Counted from the stretch's first letter, positions 1 to 14,651 are shown. The stretch: 64,000 nt of DNA from Paragordius varius (GCA_964247055.1 OZ176053.1:4960001-5024000); one strand, 5' to 3'. Numbers and translations are program-made. Notes: generated from the letters alone by a model not told the origin.

Positions 1-81
1 AATTATTCATTGTGTTTATAAAAAAAATAAAAATAGTTGCCCTCAAATTAACTTTCAGCTTTTTATGTCATGATTTTAACC

Positions 82-84
<3 letters not shown>

Positions 85-113
<29 letters not shown>
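85..113. repeat. (AT)n microsatellite
   Basis: An uninterrupted AT dinucleotide run in AT-rich DNA. Nothing else recognisable lies in positions 1-1060. Confidence 0.9.
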
Positions 114-117
<4 letters not shown>

Positions 118-1089
118 GTAATCATGTTTATTAATATTAAACTCAACTCCATAAACCACAGTTTGGAGAAAGTACATTTTTGAGAACTTGAACTTTTTTC
201 ATACCATGATAAATTATTTGAGTTGATGTAAACTGTCAAAATTGAAATAACAGACCATTTTTCTACATGGTTAATTAATAAATTATGGTAATATTGTTTT
301 GATAACATTTATACATTACTAATTTTTGGGCCTCATAATTAACCTTAATGAAAAAATGTTTAAAATAACATAAGAATATTATTTATACAAACTTTTGATT
401 AAACTTTGGGATCAATAGTCATAAATTATTTCAAAGTTTTTGATATGAGGAAATTCTTTGACTCCGAGTTAAAATATAAATGATCCTTAATGTGTGTACT
501 AATATTTTTAATTTGAGGCTTTTATTGAGAAGTTTATCTGTAAAAAATGAAGTATATAATAAGTGTTTTTTAAAATGCAAATTAAAAATTGTGAATTAGA
601 GAAACATAGACGCCCGTTATTCGAAAATGGAGTTTTTATATTTTTACGAATGCGAACATAGTATTTTATATTAGCCCTTGTATTTAGTCACTCCCTCTGT
701 TAAATGTTTCAGAACCAAGTCCCTAAATAAATATTTGAAATATTTTTTTCCCGTAAACTTTATGAAATCAATAGTTTTAATTTTGAATAAAGGCAAAAAT
801 TTAAGCTCAAGGTGAGGGCTTGTTTTATTAGTCGCTGGATAAGGCTACTTACTTCTGTAAAATACATTATATAATAATAATGTGGCTTAAAGTAAATTCT
901 CGGAAAATCCATTAGATTAAATCAATAATGGTTTTACACATTCATTGTAAAATAAAAAATGTCCGACCGCTTTTTTAATGACCGGGTGTATTCATTTTTA
1001 TCGGATTTTTGGTAAAACATATGTATTGCCTGGATTTTTTAAGCGCTCATGGAAGGAAACCTATTATTTATTTTATTCTACATCGGATT

Positions 1090-1775
1090 TTATCATTTAG
1101 CTCATCTCTCAAATAAAATATGAAGGTTCGGCCAGAAATAATTGACCTTGGGGGGAAATCATTCGTCAAGCCATTTTTCAGAATTTTTAAAATTATTGAA
1201 GTGCAGCTTTGGGGGGGTGTGCCCTATTGATGCAAGTTGTATTAGAAATAAGTCCCATAGAAGCGATTTTAAGGTGTTATCCATTAGCTTCGTTTATGAG
1301 ACAAAGCATTGTCATGTGGTGAAATCGTTTTTCCTTGTTTTGTGGTTCATTCCGATTGCTTTTAATATATAGTTTTAATTAGTTATTTGAGAACGAATTC
1401 CAGTGACTTCAAAAGTTTATAATGCGCAATACGCTCTGGTCCTTTAGCCTTATTTTGAATAGAACGGCTTGGGATAAAATTCCCGATTTTTCCGCTTTGG
1501 GTTTCCAAAGTAAGCCATTACTCATCACCCATCCCAATTAGGCCAAAATGTTTTCTTTGCGTGACGTTAAAACATTTGACAAGATATTTGGCCATTTTCG
1601 ATTTGACGTTCATTCATATTCTGTGGGACCCATTTACCGAGGTTGATCTTTCCCATTGTTTTATACATATTGATTCTTTTCATGATACACTGTTGATAGG
1701 TCTGGGTTGGGTGTTCAACGAATTACTCTTGCATTTTAGCGTCTTCGTTGTGTGGCCTACAAGAGCCCCCACACT
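1090..1775 (-). pseudogene. Decayed mariner-family transposase
   Basis: Read on the minus strand, this stretch gives blocks typical of mariner (Tc1/mariner, IS630 superfamily) transposases. Near 1640-1700 it shows MGKINLGKWVPQNMNERQ, close to the family's GKxxxLGKWVPHxLNERQ segment. Next comes a block resembling the RHKRKSFL...FDNPKRKKSW region around 1470-1600. Near 1140-1200 it shows HFNNFKNSEKWLDE, matching the C-terminal HFNxxEExKKWLDEWFASK region. Several in-frame stops (for example after WLDE and in the central block) and frame changes show the copy is dead. Both plus-strand open frames over this stretch are shadows of it. Local GC content is higher than in the flanks, as expected for old coding DNA. 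I did not find convincing terminal inverted repeats, so the element ends are unknown. Confidence 0.8.
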
Positions 1776-1799
1776 CTAACATTTGATCCCAATTTTTTT

Positions 1800-2505
1800 T
1801 CGAAACCATGTCTCCCTTAGGTATATAGCTAGAGCATTGACCATATTCATCACATGAACGATAACTTTCAACAGCCTTTCTCTTATTTTGTCAATGCATA
1901 CCGAAAATGTTCCTTAGGCAGAAATGATTACAGAAAGATAAAATAAGGCTAGTTTTTGGTAAACACAACTTGTGTGTTTGTCGTTCATATGAACAAAATG
2001 GAGTATGTATCAAATTAATCGTCTGTGCACTTATCCATGCCGTATTCTAGTTTATAACCGGTAAAAACTTATGAATACACATGATTAGCCGCTGACGACT
2101 TCCCTCTATTTGAAATACGCCATCGTGTAAAAACAACAGGGCTTTGAAACAATTTGACGCTCATTTTGACAATTTTTTTAGAATTTAACATAAATTTTCT
2201 TTTTATAATATGGACAATTTTTTAACCTTATGCTACTTTAATACGTAACCTTTGATTTGAAAATATTTTATTGAATTAAAAAAACCGTTTTGTTAATAGA
2301 TTATATCTTTCAGTTGTGATTGAAACGATATGAGTTTTGGGCTAAGGTTGGGCTGACCAGTTGTAGATGCGTAAGATAACCTCAAAAAACAGAAAACTTT
2401 TGACATTTCCTGTATCAATTACTGCTAATGACGAGGCCATATAAGATGATTTTTACACAAATCCTTGAAATCCCAACGCTAATAACTTTAGGGAAAATAA
2501 GCTTT
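1800..2505. other. Gene-free AT-rich DNA
   Basis: No coding pattern or clear repeat structure seen on either strand. Part of it may be the remaining body of the neighbouring mariner copy. Confidence 0.5.
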
Positions 2506-2510
2506 AATAG

Positions 2511-2650
2511 GCGTGATGGTATAGTTGGTAGGTCATCGGACTCTTACACTGCGTGATAGAGTTCGAACCCCAACTACGCAATTTTTTCATCATAACTGTC
2601 AGTCCTAAGCAAGCCAGTGTTAAATCTTCATCCGGATATAATTAAAGTTT
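2511..2650 (+). repeat. tRNA-derived SINE, copy 1
   Basis: Positions 2511-2580 have the layout of a tRNA gene. An internal promoter A box (TGGTATAGTTGG, 2517-2528) is followed 33 bases later by a B box (GTTCGAACCC, 2561-2570), and a roughly paired acceptor stem joins 2511-2517 to 2573-2579. The anticodon region (CTCTTAC) resembles tRNA-Lys(CUU). Mismatches in the acceptor, anticodon and T stems argue against a working tRNA. A tail starting with T-rich sequence follows. The tRNA-like part, and weakly the tail, recurs inverted at 19081-19184, which is what marks it as a SINE family rather than a lone tRNA. The 3' limit is approximate. Confidence 0.6.
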
Positions 2651-3698
2651 TTAAAAAGAGATTTCAAACTGTATATTTTATAGCCTTAAGAAAATTTTAC
2701 CTATAAACTTATGAGATATATAATATCAAATATGTAATATTAATCATTTATTAATAGTAACAGTTTATTGTTTACTATTAAATATGTAAGTTTAATTTTT
2801 TAATCATTTATACTTGATAAATATTTTTAAAAAATGGTCGATTACTCTTATTATGACCAAGGTCAGATCAGGTCCGACCGGTTTTTTGATAAAATTGTCA
2901 ATTCCATAGTAATTATGAATCCAACAAATATGAATAAATTAAAATATTAAATGTGTATGATTTTTCACTAAAATTTTATTAAAAATAGTATTGATCGACT
3001 GCACCTTATTAACTTAAATTTATATACACCGATGTGTAAAATATTTTTTGTTTTTATGACTGTTACCAAACGCGTTATTTTTGACGAAGAGCCGTAAAAC
3101 TTATTTTTAAAAGATAGGACACGACTGACGCTGAAATTATATGCTATAAAAAATTAAAATAATAACATCTATGGGCAGATCTTATAACAATACGGAACAT
3201 TATTGCATTTACCACCAAGTTTTTCTGCATAGCGGAGCGAACTAAAATAGTTCTTCAAGTTTAGTAAATTATCTTAATAAAATAAGCATAGGTACTTATT
3301 ATGCCTTTATTTGTCATTTTATCTTCCCCTATTATTCAAATAATTTGTCCAGCTAAGCACACACCACATACGTTTTGATTAATTTTTTATTATTCAGGAA
3401 AGTAAACTGATTAAATCGTTACATTCCTTATTACAAAACTTCTCGCTCGCACTCAAACTAATGGTTACAAATAGACTAAATCGAAATATTCTTACGAGAC
3501 CGTTCAAGGTCGATGCCGTTATAAACAATTACCATTGTCAAACATCGACAACTCCACTATTAAATTGTTGTGCACACCGATTTATTCGATTCAGTAATGG
3601 TTGAGTCCAAATGACGTCGGTTTAATGTCGAGAGGTTTGTAGTAAAATTTATTATATACACAAAACCATAGAAACTAAAATACAAATTTTTCTTAATA

Positions 3699-3741
<43 letters not shown>

Positions 3742-5230
3742 TTAATATATTTCTTAATATTACTTATCGTTTTGGGATAAGGAAGTAGAGTTGTAAATTG
3801 TTAATACATTAAATTATATTATTTAAAATTGTAATTAAAAACAGTTAATGTTGGAAAACTCATGTTTTAATATTTTTAGCGTTTTTCTATTTTTCCTGTA
3901 TAATTTCAATTTTTTATTGTAATTTGGTTTGCTGGTAAACTAAAATTTGGAGATAAGTATAGCCATTGTATTTCGCTTAATTTATATGGTTAATATTAAA
4001 CAATTATTTATAAATTAGATACAAATACGGTTAATAAAAGTGGTTTTAATATATTGATGATATACATACAGTTAATTTTCAAGGAGTTTTAGACCAAAAT
4101 TATTGTATCTTATCAAACCATTAAATGTGATATAAAAAAGAAAACGAGCTAACTTAATTATAACAGGTATCTATGGAAAAATGCTCATATAATTTCACAT
4201 GGGGACCATGCCATATAATTTTAGCTATCTGTATTTTATTCTTTAATAGAAAAATTTTTTTATATAAATAAATGTTTATTATCATGGTACAAAGCCTGCC
4301 AATATACTGTTTTACATTTTTAACTGCAAAAGTTATTAAAATATTTCATTACTAATAAATAATAAATTGTAGAAGTTTCATTTATGTAAAAGATTTATTT
4401 CAAATATATTAGGTAACATTTGTTGTATGATCTTATTTTCTTATTGTTGGAAAAAAGCAACCAGAAGCATAATTCTGATTCAATAATATATATATCTACA
4501 TTTTCATAAACATTGGTAAAAAAGAGGGATTCATTTATACTTTGATAATTGCAATAAACTTTTGTTGTATCAGCCTTAATAAGGTCATTGTTATTTAATA
4601 CTCGCATACACAGTATATTCATTGTTTTGCAATTATAAAGTCCAATATAATAATAGTTTTATAAAATTATTTATATACATACTTTCAACAGATAAATTAT
4701 GCCTGCCAATAAAAGATATTTCTAAAAAATCAATAAAATTGTCTGAGTGAGTTTTAGACTTAACCTTAATATCCCATACACGTCTGGATACATACATGTC
4801 CAATACCATAAAAAAGCATTTATTATATAAAATACATGTCCGATGTACAATAAAAAATGGCAAAAAATTTAAAAAAATCAGAGATTATAAGGGTTGAATT
4901 ATTACAGTTTTTTTATCAGGGCGAACATGTGGCATATAATAAAATAGCAAACATTTAAAAGGCAGTGGTTGGACATTGAAAAAAACCTGGATATAATATA
5001 TAAACTTTGGCTGGTATGCGTTAAGCAATTGGTTATCAGCAGGTAAAATATATATTTATATTGTATTTTATATCAACTAACGTACATAAAAAGGATTCAC
5101 ATCAAAGAGTAAACACAATTATAAATACATCATAATATTAAAAAATAAATAAGAGTTATTTGGAAATAAAATATTAAGAGTATAGTGTGTATAAAGCTAA
5201 AAATTTCAAGTGTATGCTCATTGTTCCCCA
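2651..5230. other. Gene-free AT-rich stretch downstream of beta-tubulin
   Basis: Nothing supportable as a gene here. It contains an AT run at 3702-3738 and only short chance open frames of very AT-rich, tyrosine- and isoleucine-rich composition. Confidence 0.5.
3702..3738. repeat. (TA)n microsatellite
   Basis: Pure TA dinucleotide repeat of about 18 units. Confidence 0.9.
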
Positions 5231-5233
5231 AAT

Positions 5234-6990
<1,757 letters not shown>

Positions 6991-7314
6991 TTGTTAAAAA
7001 TTGTGTTGAAAATTTAAAAATAGGAAACAAGTGAAAATATAATGGTCGTTAATTATAATGGCGGATAAATTGAACGTTTATATCGCACGAGGTAGGTAAG
7101 GAAAAACACGTGTATATGGAAAAAAAATACTTTATAATATCGTTAATTATTTTTGAAAAATTATGATTTAAAACATACTAGTACTTTGGTCATCACTTTT
7201 AGAGTTATGTCAATACGAAACCAATAATTTGAAAATTATAAACAGCGAATTATTTCAAATTAGTATATTATTATATAGAATAAATAAGAGAAAAACGCAT
7301 TATTATTATTTTAA

Positions 7315-7890
7315 CACTTGGATACAACACATTCATTTTAGTCCTTCGATTCAAATTGGGGTAGTTGGATACCCCAGGCCTGTTTAAAATAAAATTCTTT
7401 AAAAAATATGGAAGGAATCAAAACCACAGTAAAATTCAGCATTTGTATAACATCAATAAACTGAATTATATAAAAATTTTATTCAAAAATACTTGATATT
7501 ACTTATTTTAAGCTAAAAGCGAAAGGCAAAAATTTAGTCAACGTGACAGCTGTGCAATAGTATTAAAAAATAAAAACAAAATAAACCGCTTTTTCTATTT
7601 CTATCAATGTTAGATGTAATTTAAATACAAAATTAGTTTTAATTAAAACGTTATAATTAAATGAAATCGATTTTTTGCAAAAATTTTGTAAAAAAATGGC
7701 GTCGAAGTAGTTTGACATGGAACTTTTTTTTCAAAACAAAGTATTATTTAGATATTTTGGCATATTTATATAATTTTTATTAGGATAGAAGCATAAATTC
7801 AAATTGGGACCGTTTCTTTCGGTAGTTTTTTAAAAATCATAAATTAAATTTAGTCTGGGGTATTTAGATACCCCAATTTGAATCAAAGTG
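7315..7890. mobile_element. MITE with TTAA target duplication, copy 1
   Basis: Non-coding 576-bp unit with TTAA directly on both sides (7311-7314 and 7891-7894). Its ends start CACTTGGAT and, inverted, CACTTTGATTC. Just inside each end lies ATTCAAATTGGGGTA followed by a small hairpin with GATACCCC. A near-identical copy lies in reverse orientation at 62965-63546, and a diverged relative at about 16985-17780. A TTAA duplication is typical of the piggyBac superfamily, but no transposase is present, so the family is inferred from the target site only. Confidence 0.75.
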
Positions 7891-7894
7891 TTAA

Positions 7895-9740
7895 TATAAT
7901 TATATAGTTCTTAATGGCCATCACAAATATCATCCAGCCGCTTATTTTTCTGTTTTTAAGGGTAAAAAATATTTAATAATTAGTCAAAACTATAACGCTA
8001 TCTTGTTTCGGGCTATTTTCCTAGTCGAGAGTTGTTTTAAAGCTATATCCGATAAATGGGTCAAATTTAAACCTTTTCATAAACACATTGACTGTTTTTA
8101 ACCCAAAACCAATTGTAACACTTTATTACCTTTTGAGATAGTTTGATATGGCAGATTTTATATCTGAAAAGAATTAAACGTATCCAAAAAATTATTTAAG
8201 TTTTTACGCCATTCTTCAACAAAATTTATTTAAAAGGTTTGTAGTTTTATATCTTAAAGCGATTTAAAATTCGAAAATAAATTAAGTATATATATATATT
8301 AGTTCGACTTAAAAAATATACTTCTTTATTGGGCGCATAATACATTTTTTTTAAAAAAATCGAATTGTAAAATTCTCATCAGACTTTTTAGCCGCCATTT
8401 GTTTTTTTCAATTATTTCTAGACTTTTAACTTTTTTTTGTAGTTTTATATCGGAAAGCTCAATTTCGTAAATAATAGTAACATTGTTTTTATTATTAGAT
8501 AAAAAGGCTTATATTTTTACATTTTTGTGATTTCTAAAATTTAAATTGGGAAACCAAAACACGATTAAAACGAACAGTTGATAAATTAAAAGATATCAGG
8601 TTTTTGATGGTAAAATGTAGCCTAAAAGCCTTTTAAATTTAATATTTTAATATATATTCATTTGCCTATTCTATTGGCGATTTAAGAATTTAAAAAAAAA
8701 TGGCGGCAAAAAAGTTTAAGATAAGGATTTTTTTACAATTTTTATATTTTTAAAAATATTTTTTGTAAAATAAATCTAAAAGATTAAAAAAATCATATTT
8801 TTAAATTAGGCTTGATACCTTAAATATTTTTTAATATATTCAAATTACAAATCGGTCTGGGATATAAAACCAAAAGGTAAGGGACTGTTGCTACAATAGG
8901 CAAATAAATGTATGTTATGAGTAGAAAATGGTAATAATAAACTTTTAGAAGCTTTCAGATTGTATTTGACCAACAAAAACTTGATATATTTTTTTATTTT
9001 AAAATAAACTGTTTCGTTAATCATTTGGAGTTATCAATTCAGACACTGAAGCCACAAAACAGTAAAAAATAATAGCTTTAAAACAGGAGATATGTTTGAT
9101 AATTCGATCAAATAACTTTCAAAACAGTTGTTTGCCAGAAGCTGTGAGATTAAAACTATCTAAATATGTTGTCGCGGAGAGAAAGGCGAACATGAAATGT
9201 TAAATTAAATTAAAAAAACAACTTGTTAGTGGCTATTTTTTCGAAGTCGAAAACAGACATATAAGTTCATAACATTAGCTAAAGATGTAAATAAATAACT
9301 TTAGCTTTCAAATGTATTTTATCAACAAATTCGTAGTATTTATCGATTTTAAAATTCGCTGTTTGTTTTGAGTAATAAGGTTATGCCAATAAACTTATAC
9401 TTAAAACTGTATAAAATATAAATTTTATTTATGAGAACAATGTTTGATAATTGCATAGCCAAAACAACTTTCAAAAGTAGTTTATATGCAAGTTTGACTG
9501 GTCATAAAGCTACCAGATAGGAATATATAATAAAAAATATAGAAAATGTAATTTTAAAGCTACCTTTTTTTGTTATTTTTTTAATACGATAAAATACAAC
9601 AGACTAATAAATGCTTGAAAGCTTTCATTACCAGTGAGTGGCACTCACAAAAAAAATTATAGTGCCTAATGAAATGATTTTTTATTTAAAGAACCGCAAT
9701 ATAATACCGACAAATAATGCAGATTCATATGCAGACACTA
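7895..9740. repeat. Diverged AT-rich dispersed repeats, no gene
   Basis: Pieces recur elsewhere. A segment around 8690 (ATGGCGGCAAAA followed by a T-rich run) resembles parts near 22245, 34350 and, inverted, 50505 and 62930. No open frame worth calling and no clear element ends. Confidence 0.4.
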
Positions 9741-9748
9741 TAACTCAG

Positions 9749-9924
9749 AGGTAATCACCAAAAAATTATAATGGCCGTGCAGCATATAATACCAATAAAG
9801 ATTTCATAGCTGTTAGACACATTTGCAGATATTTATACTCAAAATAAGTACATCAAAATAACTTATCAAATAATTGAGGGCCATAAAAGGCACTTTTGGG
9901 GCCGCGGTTTGAGTACCACTTCTC
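9749..9924. mobile_element. Short hAT-like MITE, GCGGTTTGAGTACCACT family
   Basis: One end reads TCACCAAAAAATTATAATGGCC. The other reads GGCCGCGGTTTGAGTACCACT. The same two ends recur at about 13463-13578, 16622-16748 and 35106-35287 with different, mostly unrelated middles. The CAGTGGTACTCA-type terminus is typical of hAT superfamily non-autonomous elements. A partial second copy seems to sit just before it (about 9631-9745). Confidence 0.55.
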
Positions 9925-10189
9925 TAACTAAATGGGTAGATAAGATTTTTGCGGGTTATATATAAGGTGACCAGATTTTTTTAAGGAAAAAGCGGGAATA
10001 TGAGAAGGGGGTCGTTGGGGGGTACAACCAAAAATTTTTATACAAAAAATTTATTGTAATATTTATTTATTTTTAACACATCATTGTAAATATAAAAAAA
10101 TTTGTACCTCACAGGTTGTTTGTACCTTATTCGATAAATTTACATGTGCACGAACAAAGGGTGAAGTGATTGTAATATTCTAGAAAAAA

Positions 10190-10930
10190 AATAAAGACGA
10201 AATCATCACAAAGTGCGCTGGGTGATGCAAGAAGCGGCACAAAAAAATATTTTTAACAATTTAGCGAATACATAATCAAAACATTATTGGCAGATACACA
10301 ACGCTATTAAAACAGCTACTGATTTGTTACCCCTGGATGTGGAAAATACAGATGTTAAAATGCTTGGATATTGTAGAACTGTTGGTTAGTTCTTTCGCCA
10401 GCGATTGAAATATTTATAAAAATGTGATCTCCTAGAATCCTATTTTTTATCACAGGACAAAGGTCAAAATTCCAAGTCAAAAAAGGTTAGAAAATAATTT
10501 TATACCATTACCTAATCGCAATATCATAAAGCATCCAGAAAAACAAGGCTCAATGAATAGCCAGAATATAAAAATGTTTTATACAAACAGAAACGATTAT
10601 ATGGAAGACAAGACGGTGCACAATGACATTTTTTATGAAGTCTCATTATTAAATATATATATTGAATGAAAACTTATATTATGGACAACAGAAAAAAATA
10701 CGTAGGATAGAAATGGTTAAAATAATCATTTTTAAACAAATTATGTTCCATACAATAATATTTTAATTGTAGAATTTGCATTATCTTTACCTGAACCACT
10801 GCTATTGAACGCGTTTTTCTACAGTAAATTAAGTAAGGACACGGAATCAAATTTAAATGTTGAATAAAAGCCATTTTATGTGTTAAAATATAATGTGACA
10901 AACTATGAAGACTTATACAATATTTTAAGT
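10190..10930 (+). pseudogene. Inverted duplicate of the hAT transposase 3' half
   Basis: Plus-strand reading gives GDARSGTKNIFNNLANT near 10220-10270, matching GKARRGTKNILHKLTDN of the minus-strand transposase near 12060-12120. Next comes TDLLPLDVEN, matching the region near 11985. Near 10765-10830 there is a clear inverted match to the dimerisation segment at 11140-11200. It is therefore a tail-to-tail partner of the main transposase. It holds many stops, so it is a relic. The 3' half of element 2 (56134-56470) corresponds to this segment, so the rearrangement predates the separation of the two copies. Confidence 0.7.
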
Positions 10931-11091
10931 AATTTTGTTTATTTTTTAACACAAAAACTTTATAGAAAATATTTTATTCTTTGGTATATATTTGTTTGAG
11001 TGAATGCGTTTTAGCAGATTGTCATCATTTTAAATATTGTAGAAGTCTTCACAAGAATTTGTCAAATTATATTTGACAGATAAAACGGCCT

Positions 11092-12795
11092 TTAAAGTTT
11101 CACTAAATTTGATTTTTCCGATGTCCACACCTGATTTACTGTGGAAAAAACGCGCTCAGTAGCAGCGTTGGTTCCAGGTAAAGATAGTGCGAATTCCACA
11201 ATTTTTAAAATATTATTGTAAGTAATATAGTTGGCTTCAAAATGATAAAATATTTCCAACCATTTCTTTTCTACTGTTAATTTTTTATCCATAATTTAAG
11301 TTTTTCATTATTAATATATCTTTTAACTAATGATACTTCAAAAAAAAGATCATTTTCTGAAAGATTACTTTTTGAGAATTTTTGGGAGCAGATAAATCAA
11401 ATGATTTTTGATCGCATCAATTAAATTCTGATTTTAATGTTATCCAATGAAAATGATCAATTTCATTGAATTGCGTCATCCAGTCTTCCAAATAATCTTT
11501 ACAGTTTGTATAAACATATGGTACAAGATATTATAGCAATTTATTAAGCCTTGTTTTTCTAAATTATTTATAATATTGCGGATGGTTAATGGTATAAAAT
11601 TATTTTCTAACCTTTCTTGGCATTGTAATTTTAGGTTACTAACTTCATTGCCGACTTCGATTGCTGAAATTTTGTCACCTTCTATCATTATTAACATTTT
11701 GAAAGAGAGAAGCTTGATTATGTAGGAACTCTAACCATATTTAGCCAATCACTTTCAAAAAACTTTTCCAAAGTTGTAGGACATCTGTCCTGTGATAAAA
11801 AATAGGATTTTAGAGGATCATACATTTTTAAATTCTTTTGATAGCTGGCAGAAGAGCTATCCGAGTTTTACAATATCCAAGCATTTTTTGATATTGAACT
11901 TCTGCATTTTCACAGAATTCCTTAAGCGTTTCAACGCGTACCATATATATAATAGGAAAATTATTTAACAACTACATTTTCCACATGTAGGGGTAACAAA
12001 TCAGCAGTTGTTTGAAAAGCCTTATGTATAATATGCGCTGCACACCCACAATAATGTTTTGATTAAGATTATCTGTTAATTTATGTAAAATATTTTTTGT
12101 TCCTCTCCTTGCTTTTCCACCAAAGTTCGTATTGGTGTTGTCAGCGCAATATGCGATAATTTTGTCTATTAAATTATTTAGAATATGCATTATTGAAGTA
12201 AATATTATTTCAGAATTTTCACCGGGTAGGGAAATTAAATCTAAAATTTAAATTTCTCCGGTTTCTGAATCAAAAAATCTTATGAAAGTGGGAAATAATT
12301 TTTCCTGGTGATTTGAAGCATCATAGTATAGGGAAAAGAAATTAATTTTTAGCAAATCTTTTTGTATTTCAGAAAATGCATGTGGCGAAAGGACATTGCA
12401 CACAATGGCTTCTGCGTTTGTACGGGCACATGTAAATTTTTATGGAATAACGTGCGAATAACCTGTGAGGTACAGTCCATTGATCTAAAAGAATGGTTGT
12501 GATTTACGGCGTGAAAGGATAAAACGCCCTCAGCTAGTGCCAAATTCTTTTCTTCCTCTCCAAAAGCGGGTTTTCGAAAAAGATCGCTCATTTTGTGAGA
12601 TGATGCCGCCATAACTAAACATCTTTTATGTTTCTGTGTTTCCATGTGCTTTGTAATATCATGTTTGCCGCCATGTGCTAGGGTGAATTCCCCCTCGCAT
12701 ATACATTTAACAGATGATTCATTCTTCGTATTTTTAATAAATATAAAATCTTTCATTAATTGATCATTGAATTTACAACCTCTTTTTGTGCTCAT
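11092..12795 (-). pseudogene. hAT transposase with BED-type zinc finger (broken)
   Basis: The reading starts MSTKRGCKFNDQLMKDF at 12795. A zinc-finger-like block follows (CICEGEF... with HDITKHMETQKHKR, spaced as a BED/C2H2 finger; the first cysteine of the CxxC pair is altered compared with CVIC in copy 2). Near 12100-12190 lies IIAYCADNTNTNFGG, which fits the first catalytic aspartate region of hAT RNase-H folds. At 11092-11200 lies LPGTNAATERVFSTVNQVW, the C-terminal dimerisation (hATC) signature. The frame is interrupted repeatedly between about 12349 and 11300. The protein would bind the element ends and cut and paste them, but this copy cannot be made whole as it stands. Confidence 0.85.
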
Positions 12796-13462
12796 ATTTA
12801 TAAACTACTATTAGTATAATAAATATTATATTACCTTAATTTTCTGGAAAAAACGTGTAAGGTACCGATTTGTGGTATCAATTTGTCTTTTAATCTAGTA
12901 ACTTGGCTTTTTGATAATAATGACAGTAGTAGTAGAGGAAGGAAAATGTATAATCATATGATATAATTCGAAAAAAATAAAAAATTTTAATTTAGAATAA
13001 AAAAATTTATTTGTATTAAAAAAATTTTTTTATATAATCGTGAAAAAGCGGGACATTTTAAAAACTTAGCGGGACGCGGGACAAAGTGTGAAAAGGGGGG
13101 ACTGTCCCGCCAAAAGCGGGACGTCTGGTCACCTTAGTTATATTCTAATATTTTGATTATAGCATCTTCTACAAAATGGATATATTTTAACATTAGCCAA
13201 TATTGACAAATCGAGTTATCATAATAAGCCAAAACATCAGCAGATATTATTCTATATTTTTTTGGGACATCCTGCTGAAAATCAATATTATTTCATCTTA
13301 ATTGGAATACCATTATGATAGACATATTCTTTAACAAGTGAAAAAGCGTCAGAACCTGAGCATAAATTCCAAAGAAAAAGGTATGAAATCCTTCTCATAA
13401 AATAAAATTCTATCACAAATTACTAAATTAAACGGCTTTGATTACTAAAAAAAATAAAGAGA

Positions 13463-13578
13463 AATCACCAAAAAATTTTAAATTATCATTTCTAAGCAAT
13501 AAAAAATTAATATTTCAGGTGCAATAAAAAACACGAGATTTCATGCGGCCCGTTAGCCGCGGTTTGAGTATCACTGGT
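13463..13578. mobile_element. Short hAT-like MITE (same family as 9749-9924)
   Basis: Begins AAATCACCAAAAAATTTTAAA and ends GCCGCGGTTTGAGTATCACTG. Only about 115 bp, non-coding. Confidence 0.5.
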
Positions 13579-13625
13579 TTACACAGTGCACATAGAAAAG
13601 TATCCTGAATATATATACCATTTCC

Positions 13626-13772
13626 CAGTCAATCGAAACATTTTCCCAATCAATCGAAACGTTTTCCCAGTCAATAAAAACGTTTTTCCAGTCAATCGAA
13701 ACATTTTCCCAGTCAATAAAAACATTTTCCCAATCAATAAAAACGTTTTCCCAGTCAATAAAAACGGGTTTA
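13626..13772. repeat. 21-bp minisatellite in the left foldback arm
   Basis: Seven units of 21 bp, such as CAGTCAATAAAAACGTTTTCC with variants. Because 21 is a multiple of three and the unit lacks stops, both strands stay open (FPVNKNV repeats on plus, FIDWENV repeats on minus); these are not genes. An inverted array of about five units lies at 15255-15360. Confidence 0.9.
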
Positions 13773-14050
13773 TTTTTGATGATAAATATCAAAACAAGAT
13801 TTAAATATAACTTTTAACCATTATCAACGTAATATTGGGATAATAAAAAACACAATATTGAATAACATTTTTTCCTAATATATTCCAATGCACAATCAAT
13901 TAGGACTTATCCTTTAAAAGTTGTATTAAATTATCTGGATGATTATTTTTTGGTATTTGAGATACTTTTTAGAAAATTTCTAATATTTTATGGATAGTTC
14001 GCATTCTAACTTATAAAATCTATAGTGGCGGGTGAAAAATAAAATAAATA

Positions 14051-14566
14051 TATACCATTTTATCTCAAAGGTATTTAACATTTTATATTGGATCTTAAAC
14101 ATATTTACCCTAATTTATATAATATTTATCATCTGGTCCAGCGGTGGCCAAACGCGGGCCTTCGAGATTCTTTGGGCAGCTCGCGAAAAATTTGCCCATA
14201 TGCAAAATCATGCCCACAAAATCTTAGTAAAATTCATATTCCTTACGCAATTGTTCTGAATGAGTCTATTAAATTGGCAACGAATTGAAAAAAATTGTTA
14301 CATTGTGTTTGTATTTTACAGTTTGTCTAAAATCGATGCGGAACGCCGTGTTTTTTAAAAAATTGCGTCCAGCGAAGCCATTTGGTTGGGCACCCCAGTT
14401 TTAATCAAATATCATTTTTCATTAAATATTTTTAAATCAAAACATTTTTATCATTAGAATATTTTTTGTTTAATTATTTTTTTCCGACAGTATTTTTATC
14501 CACAAACTTGACATGTTTAAAAACCAATTTGAAATCTTAAATGACCTTTGAGATAAAAATGGTATA
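14051..14566. mobile_element. Inner inverted-repeat unit at the foldback centre
   Basis: Tips TATACCATTTTATCTCAAAGG and, inverted at the right end, CCTTTGAGATAAAAATGGTATA. It sits at the symmetry centre of the outer foldback and may be its loop or a separate insertion. Its middle holds a further hAT-like scrap starting near 14142 (CAGCGGTGGCCAAACG) with a distant relative near 35515-35790. Confidence 0.5.
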
Positions 14567-14651
14567 TTTTTTTATTTATTTTCCAACCGCAACTATAGAT
14601 TTTATAAATTAACCCAAATAATGCGAACCATCGATAAAATAAAAATTATTT

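Larger units (their letters stand above)
9963..13136 (-). mobile_element. hAT transposon, copy 1 (3.2 kb, internally rearranged)
   Basis: The ends are inverted repeats: TAAGGTGACCAGA at 9963 and TCTGGTCACCTTA ending at 13136. The flanks GTTATATA (9955-9962) and GTTATATT (13137-13144) form an 8-bp target duplication with one mismatch, the size hAT elements make. Inside, a transposase related to BED-finger hAT proteins reads right to left (12795 down to 11092). To its left, an inverted second copy of the transposase 3' half lies on the plus strand (about 10190-10930). A shorter family member in the opposite orientation is at 55104-56684. The coding frame is broken in several places, so this copy is inactive. 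Confidence 0.9.

Noticed and set aside
2511-2580. A functional tRNA-Lys gene
   Set aside because: Mismatches in the acceptor, anticodon and T stems, and a second copy of the tRNA-like part elsewhere, fit a SINE better.
13571-13804. Two overlapping open frames on opposite strands
   Set aside because: They are the 21-bp minisatellite read in both directions; the unit length keeps any stop-free frame open.
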